Below, one piece after another: positions 1 through 7,182 of a stretch of 24,930 nucleotides of DNA. Position 1 is the first letter of the stretch, and each line of letters starts with the position of its first letter. Position numbers and translations under genes: made by a program. The DNA is from B18-G2 sp964432835 (GTDB lineage Archaea > Thermoplasmatota > E2 > DHVEG-1 > B18-G2). Where the stretch lies: NCBI GenBank assembly GCA_964432835.1, contig CAYSPA010000006.1:1-24930 (forward strand). The letters run 5' to 3'. Under the pieces are notes generated by a model, which searched no databases, had not been told where the DNA came from, and saw nothing but the letters and a program-made list of their open reading frames with translations.

Positions 1-61
1 CCATGGCTTCGTCGGTTGGGAAACCTTTGATCCATAGACCGGCGATAAGAGCGGGAGACAA
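1..61 (-). CDS. Possible N-terminal fragment of a divergent gene running off the left edge
   Basis: The minus-strand frame from 61 to the window edge is open and gives a protein-like stretch that begins LSPALIAGLWIKGFPTDEA, mixing hydrophobic residues with a charged helix-like end. A TTG codon at 61-59 is preceded by GAGGT (minus strand, plus positions 66-70), which could be a Shine-Dalgarno sequence, though the 4-nt spacing is short. A stop lies just upstream in this frame, so the gene would have to start about here. Only 20 codons are visible, so no family can be named. If real, it diverges from the epimerase. The alternative is that this is non-coding leader or promoter DNA. Confidence 0.3.
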   Translation of the reverse strand, partial: MSPALIAGLWIKGFPTDEAM

Positions 62-151
62 AACTACCTCAAATTCCCGTGATCACCATCTTCCATCTGG
101 TATTGCCTCAACGAGAAATTGGATCGAGGGTACCTGAAAATATCCGAATCT

Positions 152-160
152 GTTAAATAC
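152..160 (+). promoter_or_regulatory. TATA-like box of the epimerase gene
   Basis: GTTAAATAC is centred about 26 nt before the ATG at 182. This is the spacing expected for an archaeal TATA box driving a leaderless transcript. No Shine-Dalgarno sequence precedes that ATG, which supports this reading and the choice of start. Confidence 0.45.
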
Positions 161-181
161 CAATCCACCAATCCCCTCTCC

Positions 182-1117
182 ATGAGGGCATTCGTAACGG
201 GAGGAGCAGGGTTCATAGGCAGTCATCTTGTGGATAGGCTTGCCAGAGATGGGAATGAGGTTACGGTTTATGATAACTTTTCCTCCGGTAGGATGGAATT
301 CATAGAGCATCATCTCGATAAACCTTATTTCAAACTCATCAAAGCAGACCTGCTCGACGAGGATGTTCTCAATACCGAGATCAGGGAGCACGATGTCGTC
401 TTTCATCTCGCCGCCATACCTGACGTTAGACTCGGCGAAAAAAAACCGGATGTATCGAAGATCGACATTCTATCGACATACAATCTGCTGGATGCGATGA
501 GAAGAAACGATATAGAGATGGTGGTTTTCTCCTCGAGCAGTACAGTTTACGGCGAAACACCACCGATCCCCCTCCCCGAGAATTACGGTCCGCTTCTTCC
601 CATATCAGTTTATGGTGCGGCAAAATTGGCGTGTGAGGGATTGATATCATCATTCTGCCACACCTTTGATATGAAGGGGTGGATTTTCAGGTTTGCAAAC
701 GTTGTGGGATCAAGATGTACACACGGAGTGATATACGATTTCATCAGGAAACTGAGGAAAAATCCCAGAGAGCTCGAGATACTGGGAGATGGAAAGCAGA
801 GAAAATCCTATCTTTACATAGAGGATTGTGTGGATGGAATGCTTTTCGGCTTTGAAAGGAGCAGAGAACAGATAAACCTCTTCAATCTGGGAACCGATGG
901 AACCACCGAGGTAAATGAGATTGCAAAGATGGTGATAGATGAGATGGGGCTGAAAGATGTTAAACTGAAGTACACGGGCGGAAAGAGAGGATGGAAAGGC
1001 GATGTTCCAAGATTTCAATTCGATATAAGCAAAATCAAATCCCTGGGCTGGAAGCCAAAATACGATTCCAGCGATGCCGTCAGAAAAGCCATAAAAGACC
1101 TTCTTGCCGAGATTTGA
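182..1117 (+). CDS. NAD-dependent nucleotide-sugar epimerase/dehydratase (GalE-like, extended SDR)
   Basis: This 311-residue protein is an extended short-chain dehydrogenase/reductase. It has the Rossmann motif GGAGFIG at residues 7-13, the active-site segment SSSSTVYG at 117-124 and the catalytic YxxxK as Y144-K148. The family interconverts or modifies UDP- or dTDP-sugars, typically UDP-glucose 4-epimerase, to feed polysaccharide or glycoprotein synthesis in the cytoplasm. The exact substrate cannot be read from sequence. I chose the ATG at 182 because the Rossmann fold begins at once after it (MRAFVTGG) and a TATA-like box sits 26 nt upstream. The frame is open back to 119, but those 21 residues are unlike the family N-terminus. 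It is monocistronic and convergent with the secreted-protein gene. The surface proteins at the right end of the window are rich in N-glycosylation sequons, so a role in glycan supply is possible but unproven. Confidence 0.9.
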   Translation: MRAFVTGGAGFIGSHLVDRLARDGNEVTVYDNFSSGRMEFIEHHLDKPYFKLIKADLLDEDVLNTEIREHDVVFHLAAIPDVRLGEKKPDVSKIDILSTYNLLDAMRRNDIEMVVFSSSSTVYGETPPIPLPENYGPLLPISVYGAAKLACEGLISSFCHTFDMKGWIFRFANVVGSRCTHGVIYDFIRKLRKNPRELEILGDGKQRKSYLYIEDCVDGMLFGFERSREQINLFNLGTDGTTEVNEIAKMVIDEMGLKDVKLKYTGGKRGWKGDVPRFQFDISKIKSLGWKPKYDSSDAVRKAIKDLLAEI

Positions 1118-1155
1118 TGATCTGGATCGAAATCGGCGTTTTGTGCGGAAGGAAA

Positions 1156-1736
1156 TCACCATATTCTGTAATCCTCTTCCGCCTTCCCACGGTCGCCATG
1201 AATTACAGTGTAATCTCTCAGTTCAACATAGGAGATACTGCCATTTTTCTTCTCACTGAACAGATGGTTCCACGTGTTTATATAGATATAGGGTCTGGAT
1301 TCGTTGCACTCAAAGTCCTCAAATGGGACCGTCTCGCTGTAATGTTTTGGAAAGAGTGCATCGTAGCTCTGCTCACCACTGTAGGTTCCCTTACCATCGT
1401 GTGAAAAGATTACCTCCACCGGAGAAGAATTCTCATCGATTCTCATGTAAAACGTTTCTATATCTGCCGTTCTGTGGTATCTGAGTATCCTGAACATGCG
1501 GTAAATCTTGTCAATGAGCCACACGGGATAATACTCATCGCTGAACACGAGGGTGAACTGAGTGAGATTTCCCATCTGATAGCAGTAGACAGCGAGAAGT
1601 TCACTCCGGTCCTTCTCTGCCTGACAGAATATGGGCAGGTACTCTATTTCTCCGTTAGCGTCTCCACATGTATCCAGCCCCACTGTGGGAAAACGAACAC
1701 AGCGAGGATTGCCACGACTATGAGTTTCCGCATCAT
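1156..1736 (-). CDS. Secreted protein of unknown function, apparently frameshifted
   Basis: I do not recognise the family. The minus-strand body, about 178 residues ending EEDYRIW, is rich in aromatic and charged residues and looks like a genuine folded extracellular domain. The natural start is one of two adjacent ATGs at 1736 and 1733. They open a classic signal peptide, MMRKLIVVAILAVFVFP, but that frame hits a stop soon after. The body lies in another frame that continues from the same point as FPTVGLDTCGD. Adding one base in the T-run (plus-strand AAAA, 1690-1693) joins the two into one secreted protein of about 193 residues. So either the gene is broken or the read lost a base. The body frame can also be opened from a TTG at 1761, but that gives an N-terminus without a signal peptide. 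A TATA-like box lies about 29 nt before the ATG. The body contains several Cys, mostly near the mature N-terminus. Confidence 0.6.
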
Positions 1737-1760
1737 CAAATATTAATCTGTCTTTTATCA

Positions 1761-1769
1761 ATTAAATAT
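1761..1769 (-). promoter_or_regulatory. TATA-like box of the secreted-protein gene
   Basis: ATATTTAAT on the minus strand is centred about 29 nt before the ATG at 1736, as for a leaderless archaeal transcript. It supports the signal-peptide start over the TTG at 1761, which lies inside the box. Confidence 0.4.
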
Positions 1770-1920
1770 CTTCCCGATTCCATGCACATCTGTATCGTGC
1801 TACATTATAGCAGTCCGTATGGCGAGCTAAAATCCCGAGACTACGTAGAGATGTCATGGGAGGTGAAAAAACCCATCCGAGTGTGTTTAACTCTTCAGCA
1901 ATAACCTTTAATACTCTCAT
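1762..1920 (-). CDS. Small hypothetical ORF (52 residues)
   Basis: An ATG at 1920 opens a 52-residue frame starting MRVLKVIAEELNTLGW and ending NREDI, in the gap between nadC and the secreted-protein gene, on the same strand as the latter. The first 18 residues look like an amphipathic helix. The rest is less convincing. There is no clear ribosome binding site. A T-rich stretch inside the nadC 5' end could serve as a TATA box about 30 nt upstream. The nadC promoter would lie inside this ORF near its start codon. It may be a true small protein, the remnant of a larger gene, or chance. Confidence 0.25.
   Translation of the reverse strand: MRVLKVIAEELNTLGWVFSPPMTSLRSLGILARHTDCYNVARYRCAWNREDI
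1906..1914 (+). promoter_or_regulatory. TATA-like box of nadC
   Basis: CTTTAATAC is centred about 28 nt before the nadC ATG at 1938, and no Shine-Dalgarno sequence is visible. A leaderless transcript is likely. Confidence 0.45.
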
Positions 1921-1937
1921 CGGGTTGCTGTCCCAGA

Positions 1938-2753
1938 ATGGACCTGATAAAAATCTACCTCGAAGAAGATCTCGGTGAAGAGGGAGACATAACCACAAAT
2001 TCCATTTTCACCAACGAGGAAGGAGAAGCAATAATCATAGCGAAGGAAGATTGCGTACTCGCGGGCATCGAAGATGCAAAGGAAGTTTTTTCCAGACTCG
2101 GTGCAGAAATGCAGATACTCCATCAAGACGGGGAGAAAATCAAAGCGGGAACAATCGTTGCAAGAATTAGAGGAAAACTCAGAGCGATCCTTGCAGGCGA
2201 GCGCCTGGCGCTCAACATGCTCTCGAGAATGAGCGGTATAGCAACCGAGACGAGAACACTCGTGGATATGTGCAGAAGGGTTAATCCCGATGTGAAAATC
2301 TGTGCCACCAGAAAAACAACGCCCGGTTTCAGAAAGTATGAGAAAAAAGCCGTCATTATTGGTGGTGGAGAACCTCACAGATTTGGATTGTTTGATGCGG
2401 TTCTCATCAAAGACAATCACATAAAGGCCGCGGGTTCCGTGGGGGAAGCAATAAGGAGGGTAAAGGAAAGGATAAAGGATAAATTCGTAGAGGTTGAGGT
2501 GGAAAATCTGGAGCAGGCTTTGATATCCGCCAGAGAAGAGGTTGATGCAATCCTCATAGATAATCAGCCTCCTCAGGTGGCGAGAGATATTGCAACGAGG
2601 GTGAGAGAGGAAAATCCAGATATCATTATAGAAGTGTCCGGAGGGATCACACGCGATAACATATTGTTGTATGCTCCATTTGCGGATCGCATATCGCTTG
2701 GATACATCACTCACAGTGTAAAATCAAAGGATTTCTCGCTTGAAATTCTGTAG
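1938..2753 (+). CDS. nadC: Nicotinate-nucleotide pyrophosphorylase (carboxylating), quinolinate phosphoribosyltransferase
   Basis: NadC converts quinolinate and PRPP to nicotinate mononucleotide, CO2 and pyrophosphate, the step where de novo synthesis enters the common NAD pathway. At 271 residues it has normal length. The family signature TRKTTPGFRKYEKKA is at 124-138, containing basic residues that bind the two substrates. LIKDNH is at 156-161 with K158. The C-terminal barrel strands are seen as VEVENLEQA, DAILIDN and IEVSGGI. The Met start fits the TATA spacing. nadA and nadB are not in the window and the gene stands alone. A short T-run follows the stop and may help termination. Confidence 0.96.
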   Translation: MDLIKIYLEEDLGEEGDITTNSIFTNEEGEAIIIAKEDCVLAGIEDAKEVFSRLGAEMQILHQDGEKIKAGTIVARIRGKLRAILAGERLALNMLSRMSGIATETRTLVDMCRRVNPDVKICATRKTTPGFRKYEKKAVIIGGGEPHRFGLFDAVLIKDNHIKAAGSVGEAIRRVKERIKDKFVEVEVENLEQALISAREEVDAILIDNQPPQVARDIATRVREENPDIIIEVSGGITRDNILLYAPFADRISLGYITHSVKSKDFSLEIL

Positions 2754-2794
2754 TTTTTCGGAGTGTCTCGGGATTCTCTATCTTAAGGAAGAAT

Positions 2795-2806
2795 AATATT
2801 TTATAG
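2795..2806 (+). promoter_or_regulatory. TATA-like box of acs
   Basis: AATATTTTATAG predicts a transcription start near 2828, which would leave a short leader carrying the GGGAGG Shine-Dalgarno sequence at 2838-2843. This is one of the few first genes here that combines a TATA box with a strong ribosome binding site. Confidence 0.45.
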
Positions 2807-2851
2807 TTGTTTTTACATTCAGGGAGCGACAAAAGAAGGGAGGCGTTTATA

Positions 2852-4831
2852 ATGGTGATAAATATGACAGAAAGCGAGGAGAAAAGAGACATTGCTGTTT
2901 TGCTTGAGGAGAGCAGGGTTTTCTACCCGCCCGAGGAAATAGTGAAGAACAGCAACGTGAGGAAGTGGATGGACGAGCACGGTATAAAGGACTACGATGA
3001 GTTGCTGGAAAGGGCAAAGGACATAGAGTGGTTCTGGGGAGAGGTTGCCAAAGAAGTCGTGAACTGGTATGAGCCCCCAAAGAAGGTTCTGGAGTGGAAT
3101 CCACCATATTCTGAGTGGTTCGTCGGAGCGAAGTATAATATTGTGCACGATGCACTGGATAAACATATGGGCACACCAAGGGAGAACAAGGTAGCATACT
3201 ACTTCGAGGGAGAACCTGGAGATACGAGAAAACTCACGTATAGAGATCTGTACATTCAGGTTAACAAACTTGCAAACGCTCTGAAACAACTTGGAGTGAA
3301 GAAAGGCGATAGAGTCGGTATCTATCTCCCGATGATTCCAGAACTGCCCATAGCGATGCTCGCATGCGCGAAGATAGGAGCGATTCACTCCGTCGTGTTC
3401 TCTGGATTCAGCGCATTGGCATTCAGAGAGAGAATAAACGACTGTAAGGCGAAAGTTGTCATAACGTGTGACAGTTTTTACAGAAGGGGAAAGACCGTAC
3501 CCCTCAAGAAGCAGACAGATGAGGCTCTTGAGGACGCTCCATCCGTGGAGCACTGTATAGTTTTCAAGAGAACCGGAGAGGAAATCCCATGGAATGACGA
3601 GAGAGACATCTGGTGGCATGAAATCGTAAAGGACCAGCCAGAGGAATGCGAGACGGAGAAGATGGATGCAAACGATCCTCTCTTCATCCTCTACACGTCG
3701 GGAACCACGGGTAAGCCAAAAGGAGTGATGCACAGGCACGGTGGCTATGCGGTGGGGGTCGCAACTACCCTGAAATGGGTTTTCGACATCAAAGACGATG
3801 ATATATGGTGGTGCGCCGCCGATGTTGGATGGATAACGGGACACAGCTACATAGTGTATGGTCCTCTCATACTCGGCGCAACCTCGGTTATGTATGAAGG
3901 TGCACCAAACTATCCAAATCCCGACAGATGGTGGGAGATAATAGAGAAGTACAAGGTCACAATTCTCTACACATCGCCTACGAGCATAAGACTGTTCATG
4001 AGATATGGTGAGGAGTGGGTCAAGAAGCACGATTTGAGCTCTCTCAGATTGCTCGGTTCCGTTGGCGAGCCCATAAACCCAGAGGCGTGGATGTGGTATT
4101 ATAAACACATAGGCGGAGAGAGATGCCCGATCATGGATACGTGGTGGCAGACGGAAACGGGGCATTTCATGATAACACCTCTCCCGATCACACCCCTCAA
4201 GCCAGGCTCAGCGACAAAACCATTCCCGGGTATACAGGCAGAGGTGTTCAACGAAGAGGGCAAGCCCGTGGAAAACGCCGGTGGAAATCTGGTTATACTC
4301 AAACCATGGCCGGGCATGCTCAAGGGATTCTATGGAGATCCGGAGAGATACCGGAAAACATACTGGAGCAAGTACCCGAATGTATACCTTGCAGGTGATG
4401 TTGCGAGAAAGGATGAGGATGGATACTTCTGGATACAGGGAAGAGCGGATGATGTCCTCAATGTATCCGGTCACAGAATAGGAAACGCAGAGGTTGAGTC
4501 TGCTCTCGTGAGCCATGAAAAGGTCGCTGAAGCAGCAGTTATAGGCAAACCACACGAACTCAAGGGAGAGTGCATTGTTGCCTACGTGGTTCTCAAAGAG
4601 GGTGTTGAGCCGAGCGATGAACTGAGAGAAGAACTCAGAGAACACGTTGCGAAGGAGATGGGAAAGATAGCAAGACCAGACGAGATCTGGTTCGTCAATG
4701 ACCTGCCAAAAACAAGAAGCGGAAAGATAATGAGGAGGGTTATCAGAGCAAAAGCCTTGGGCCAGGATGTCGGAGATGTCTCAACTCTGGCAAATCCAGA
4801 GGCGGTTGAGGAGATAACGAGAGCCAAGTAA
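2852..4831 (+). CDS. acs: Acetyl-CoA synthetase, AMP-forming
   Basis: The enzyme activates acetate with ATP to acetyl-adenylate, then forms acetyl-CoA, AMP and pyrophosphate. This 659-residue protein has the full length of the acetate-specific family. It contains the N-terminal ACAS domain, the P-loop-like A3 motif LYTSGTTGKPKG (about 280-291), the acetate/adenylate region DTWWQTETG, the hinge region GRADDVLNVSGHRIG and the C-terminal PKTRSGKIMRR (about 618-628), whose lysine is the residue acetylated in regulated homologues. The ATG at 2852 is favoured because GGGAGG lies 8 nt upstream. An ATG at 2864 is possible. The frame is open back to 2807, but that extension lies ahead of the ribosome binding site. 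It is monocistronic and convergent with the DUF123 gene, with a single base between the stop codons. The high-affinity AMP-forming route suggests acetate assimilation, or acetate use as in Methanothrix-like archaea. Confidence 0.97.
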   Translation: MVINMTESEEKRDIAVLLEESRVFYPPEEIVKNSNVRKWMDEHGIKDYDELLERAKDIEWFWGEVAKEVVNWYEPPKKVLEWNPPYSEWFVGAKYNIVHDALDKHMGTPRENKVAYYFEGEPGDTRKLTYRDLYIQVNKLANALKQLGVKKGDRVGIYLPMIPELPIAMLACAKIGAIHSVVFSGFSALAFRERINDCKAKVVITCDSFYRRGKTVPLKKQTDEALEDAPSVEHCIVFKRTGEEIPWNDERDIWWHEIVKDQPEECETEKMDANDPLFILYTSGTTGKPKGVMHRHGGYAVGVATTLKWVFDIKDDDIWWCAADVGWITGHSYIVYGPLILGATSVMYEGAPNYPNPDRWWEIIEKYKVTILYTSPTSIRLFMRYGEEWVKKHDLSSLRLLGSVGEPINPEAWMWYYKHIGGERCPIMDTWWQTETGHFMITPLPITPLKPGSATKPFPGIQAEVFNEEGKPVENAGGNLVILKPWPGMLKGFYGDPERYRKTYWSKYPNVYLAGDVARKDEDGYFWIQGRADDVLNVSGHRIGNAEVESALVSHEKVAEAAVIGKPHELKGECIVAYVVLKEGVEPSDELREELREHVAKEMGKIARPDEIWFVNDLPKTRSGKIMRRVIRAKALGQDVGDVSTLANPEAVEEITRAK

Positions 4832-4832
4832 T

Positions 4833-5243
4833 TCACATCCGCCGTGGGAAATAAAGTTGGAAACCCAGAGATGATACCTCCCTTCTTATTTTTTCTATAT
4901 CCTCTGTGTAGAAGAGATGGCTTTTGCATCTGCAATCCGATGAGCCAAAGCCAGATATCGAGGCAAAAATTTCAGATAGTTTTCTGGCAACCTCACATTC
5001 CTCCCGCGAGTTACTCTCTTTGATATACACCTCCACAACCTCTCCTTCACCGAGCAGATAATCCAGATGCCAGTGAAGTTTCTTGTTCTCCGATAAATGT
5101 CTTCTTATCCTTCCTTCCAGCCCGTTCATAGCCGAGCCAACGTAGATGTAAAATCCCTTTGCAAAATCGATGTGCCCGAGTTTCCCGATTCTTATCCGTT
5201 TGTTCTCTGGAATCTTTACGATAAGAATGTAGCTTCCCTTCAT
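4833..5243 (-). CDS. DUF123 family protein (Uri/GIY-YIG-like nuclease fold)
   Basis: This 136-residue protein matches the small archaeal DUF123 family, described as a Uri-superfamily endonuclease. It begins MKGSYILIVKIPE and has the core GFYIYVGSAMNGLEGRIRRHL (split here as GFYIYVGSAM and GLEGRIRRHL, roughly 31-51), resembling the GIY-YIG tyrosine and arginine arrangement. It then has KLHWHLDYLL and a Cys pair in SSDCRCKSHLF. The molecular role of the family is not established. Its ATG overlaps the archease stop as ATGA, so it is probably translated by coupling as the last gene of the phosphorylase-archease operon. The link to archease suggests nucleic acid metabolism, but this is inference. 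Confidence 0.85.
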   Translation of the reverse strand: MKGSYILIVKIPENKRIRIGKLGHIDFAKGFYIYVGSAMNGLEGRIRRHLSENKKLHWHLDYLLGEGEVVEVYIKESNSREECEVARKLSEIFASISGFGSSDCRCKSHLFYTEDIEKIRREVSSLGFQLYFPRRM

Positions 5244-5662
5244 ATATCAAACAGCACCTGTATCTCGCAGGGCGGCTCCCTCTTCACCTTCAACATGTGA
5301 TATGTTACAGCCTTGATTTCTGTACCGTATCCGTGTTTTTCCCTGCTGTACTTCTCTCCAATAGCCTCTCCATGAAGAGAGACCTGCTCTTTGCCTTCAT
5401 CAATCCTGACTTTAAAATCACCGAATACCAGATTATATGCACTGTTAAGGAACAGCAATTCTGATAACCAGTCAACCAGCAGGTTTTCAATGCTGTTGGA
5501 TGTCAGTTCGATCTCGTGCTTTTCCACGGGTTCTATCTGCGAGTTATCCGTAATTATGGCAAACATGCCTTTTGCAGCGTTTTCAAAGCATTCTTCTATG
5601 GATTTTCCGTACGCTCTTATCCCAACATCGGCGGTATGCTCTATTATTTCAAACTCCTTCAC
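5240..5662 (-). CDS. Archease (activator of the RtcB RNA ligase)
   Basis: Archease speeds guanylylation and turnover of RtcB, the ligase that joins tRNA exons. This 140-residue protein begins VKEFEIIEHTADVGIRAYG, the family hallmark with the Asp that binds calcium. It also has the typical central LLVDWLSELLF and the C-terminal basic KAVTYHMLKVK. I chose the GTG at 5662 because GGAGG (plus positions 5670-5674) lies 7 nt upstream and the hallmark begins there. The frame is open for 12 more codons to 5698, but these lie inside the phosphorylase gene and lack family similarity. GTG overlaps the phosphorylase stop as GTGA. No rtcB is in the window. Confidence 0.94.
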   Translation of the reverse strand: MKEFEIIEHTADVGIRAYGKSIEECFENAAKGMFAIITDNSQIEPVEKHEIELTSNSIENLLVDWLSELLFLNSAYNLVFGDFKVRIDEGKEQVSLHGEAIGEKYSREKHGYGTEIKAVTYHMLKVKREPPCEIQVLFDI

Positions 5663-6420
5663 AGTGTCGCCTCCTTCAGCGATTCTCTGCACCCACAATC
5701 TCTTTTTTCTTCTATTCTCATAAGAGCATCCCTGACCAGTTCGGCCAATATCTTCTTCTTCTCGTTGAAGAAGATCTTTATCTCCTCAGCGGAAAGCTTT
5801 CCTTGTAAACCGGCTGCCATGTTGCATACTACAGTTAGAGATGCATAACACATCTCCCTTTCCCTCGCCAGCACGACCTCTGGTACTAAGGTCATGCCCA
5901 CAACATCCGCATGGTTTGAAAAGAATCTTATCTCCGACTTCGTTTCCAGTCTCGGTCCCTCGGTAACGAGATAAACTGCCCTGCCGGAGAAATCTACGCT
6001 ATGCTCCCTACACGTATCTATAAGTATCTTTCTCAGGTATGGACAGAAAGGCTCCGACATATCCACGTGGGTTCTCGAATCATCGAAGAAGGTGTAGGTT
6101 CGATTTTTTGTAAAATCTATGAAATCGTGTGGTATCGCTATGTATCCCGGTTTTATATTGGGATTCAATGAGCCAACGGTTCCTATCGAAATAACGGTGT
6201 CAACATTTGCGATCTTCAAAGCTTCTATATTTGCAAGATAATTTATTCTGTGGGGCGGAAGTTTTGAGGAGATTCCGTGTCTGTTCAGAAAGACGATCTC
6301 TCTATCTTTCAGTCTGCCAACAATAACCTCAACATTCCCGTATCTCGTTTCAATCTCTATTTTTTCAGGGCTCTCCAGCAGGTCTTCCATGTGATGACCA
6401 CTTATGACCGCAATTCTCAT
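5659..6420 (-). CDS. mtnP: S-methyl-5'-thioadenosine/5'-thioinosine phosphorylase family
   Basis: This 253-residue protein belongs to the trimeric purine nucleoside phosphorylase family that cleaves methylthioadenosine (MTA) or a 6-oxopurine nucleoside with phosphate. Visible motifs are PPHRINYLANIEALK (55-69), SIGTVGSLNP (78-87), TEGPRLETKSEI (153-164) and VVGMTLVPEVVLARE (173-187). At the base-binding position, where adenine-specific MTA phosphorylases carry Asp residues (ATDYD in the human enzyme), this protein has VVCNMAAG with N200. Asn there is typical of 6-oxopurine enzymes such as methylthioinosine phosphorylases. The substrate may therefore be methylthioinosine, reached through a separate MTA deaminase as described for Methanocaldococcus. 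It is the first gene of an operon with archease and DUF123. A 42-nt gap with overlapping TATA-like boxes separates it from the divergent dph6. Confidence 0.9.
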   Translation of the reverse strand: MRIAVISGHHMEDLLESPEKIEIETRYGNVEVIVGRLKDREIVFLNRHGISSKLPPHRINYLANIEALKIANVDTVISIGTVGSLNPNIKPGYIAIPHDFIDFTKNRTYTFFDDSRTHVDMSEPFCPYLRKILIDTCREHSVDFSGRAVYLVTEGPRLETKSEIRFFSNHADVVGMTLVPEVVLAREREMCYASLTVVCNMAAGLQGKLSAEEIKIFFNEKKKILAELVRDALMRIEEKRDCGCRESLKEATL

Positions 6421-6434
6421 CGCACCGGTATAGA

Positions 6435-6448
6435 TTTAATGGATTAAA
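6435..6448. promoter_or_regulatory. Overlapping divergent promoters of the phosphorylase operon and dph6
   Basis: Only 42 nt separate the two start codons. On the plus strand TTTAAT at 6435-6440 lies about 26 nt before the dph6 ATG. On the minus strand TTTAATCC (plus 6441-6448) lies about 25 nt before the phosphorylase ATG. Both genes would be leaderless, and the two TATA boxes are next to each other. Binding of the transcription machinery at one could exclude the other. Confidence 0.4.
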
Positions 6449-6462
6449 CAATTTTCATTCCC

Positions 6463-7182
6463 ATGAAGGTTGCCTCTCTACTCTCTGGGGGAAAGGATTC
6501 CCTCTATGCACTCTATGTCGTCCTTCAGCACGGATGGGATGTCAAATATCTTGTTTCTCTTATTCCCGAGAGGCGGGATTCCTGGATGTTTCACTCCGCA
6601 AATATTCATCTTGTTAACACGATAGCGGATGTCATTGGTATACCCCTTGTCACAAAAACCACCGCAGGGCGGAAGGAGGAGGAATTGAATGACCTGAAGA
6701 TCACTCTGGAAGGGATAGATATAGATGGAGTTGTAAGCGGGGCAATAGCATCTGATTACCAGAGAGAGAGAATATGCAAGGTGTGTGATGAACTCAACCT
6801 GAGGTGTTTTACTCCAATATGGCACAAGGACCAGGAGATGTTACTGAGGTATCAGATCGCGGCTGGATTCGAGATAATGATAGACCATGTATCTGCGGAG
6901 GGTCTCGGTAAGGAATGGCTGGGAAAAATCATAGATGAGAAAAACGTCGATGAATTCATAGAAATGTGCGGGAGATACGGTATAAATCCGAGCGGGGAAG
7001 GTGGAGAGTTTGAAACGATTGTCCTCGACTCCCCCCTTTACAGAGAAAAACTCGTTGTAGAGGATATGAGAATCAGATGGTACAGAGATTATGGTTACTG
7101 CGAGATCATGAAACTGAGAAGGGAGAGGAAATCAGTAAGTGACATACCCAAGTTTCTTCATATTATAGAGGAACAGGAATAG
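6463..7182 (+). CDS. dph6: Diphthine--ammonia ligase (Dph6, ATP-PPase family)
   Basis: Dph6 amidates diphthine on elongation factor 2 with ATP and ammonia, the last step of diphthamide formation. At 239 residues it matches the single-domain archaeal form. It has the PP-loop SGGKDS (8-13), the family segments GAIASDYQRERI and CFTPIWHKDQ, and the C-terminal signature GEGGEFET (178-185). The ATG at 6463 is used because the PP-loop follows at the usual distance and the TATA spacing suits a leaderless message. Its last 51 nt overlap the 3' end of the convergent PqqD-like gene, so the final residues (about IPKFLHIIEEQE) are encoded opposite that gene. Confidence 0.93.
   Translation: MKVASLLSGGKDSLYALYVVLQHGWDVKYLVSLIPERRDSWMFHSANIHLVNTIADVIGIPLVTKTTAGRKEEELNDLKITLEGIDIDGVVSGAIASDYQRERICKVCDELNLRCFTPIWHKDQEMLLRYQIAAGFEIMIDHVSAEGLGKEWLGKIIDEKNVDEFIEMCGRYGINPSGEGGEFETIVLDSPLYREKLVVEDMRIRWYRDYGYCEIMKLRRERKSVSDIPKFLHIIEEQE

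Noticed and set aside
119..181. Upstream start for the epimerase at 119
   Set aside because: The extra 21 residues are not protein-like, and the TATA box and Rossmann motif favour the ATG at 182.
1474..1746. Plus-strand 90-residue ORF opposite the secreted-protein gene
   Set aside because: The minus strand has a clear signal peptide, a TATA box and a longer, better composed body. The plus ORF is probably its shadow.
1787..1812. Small hairpin TGCTA-CATTA-TAGCA as a possible RNA element
   Set aside because: A five-base-pair stem is expected by chance, and it is not followed by a T-run or set in any RNA gene I recognise.
2819..4165. Long open frame of 448 codons antisense to acs
   Set aside because: The plus strand encodes full-length acetyl-CoA synthetase with all motifs. 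The antisense translation lacks domain-like organisation and is a by-product of codon bias in the real gene.
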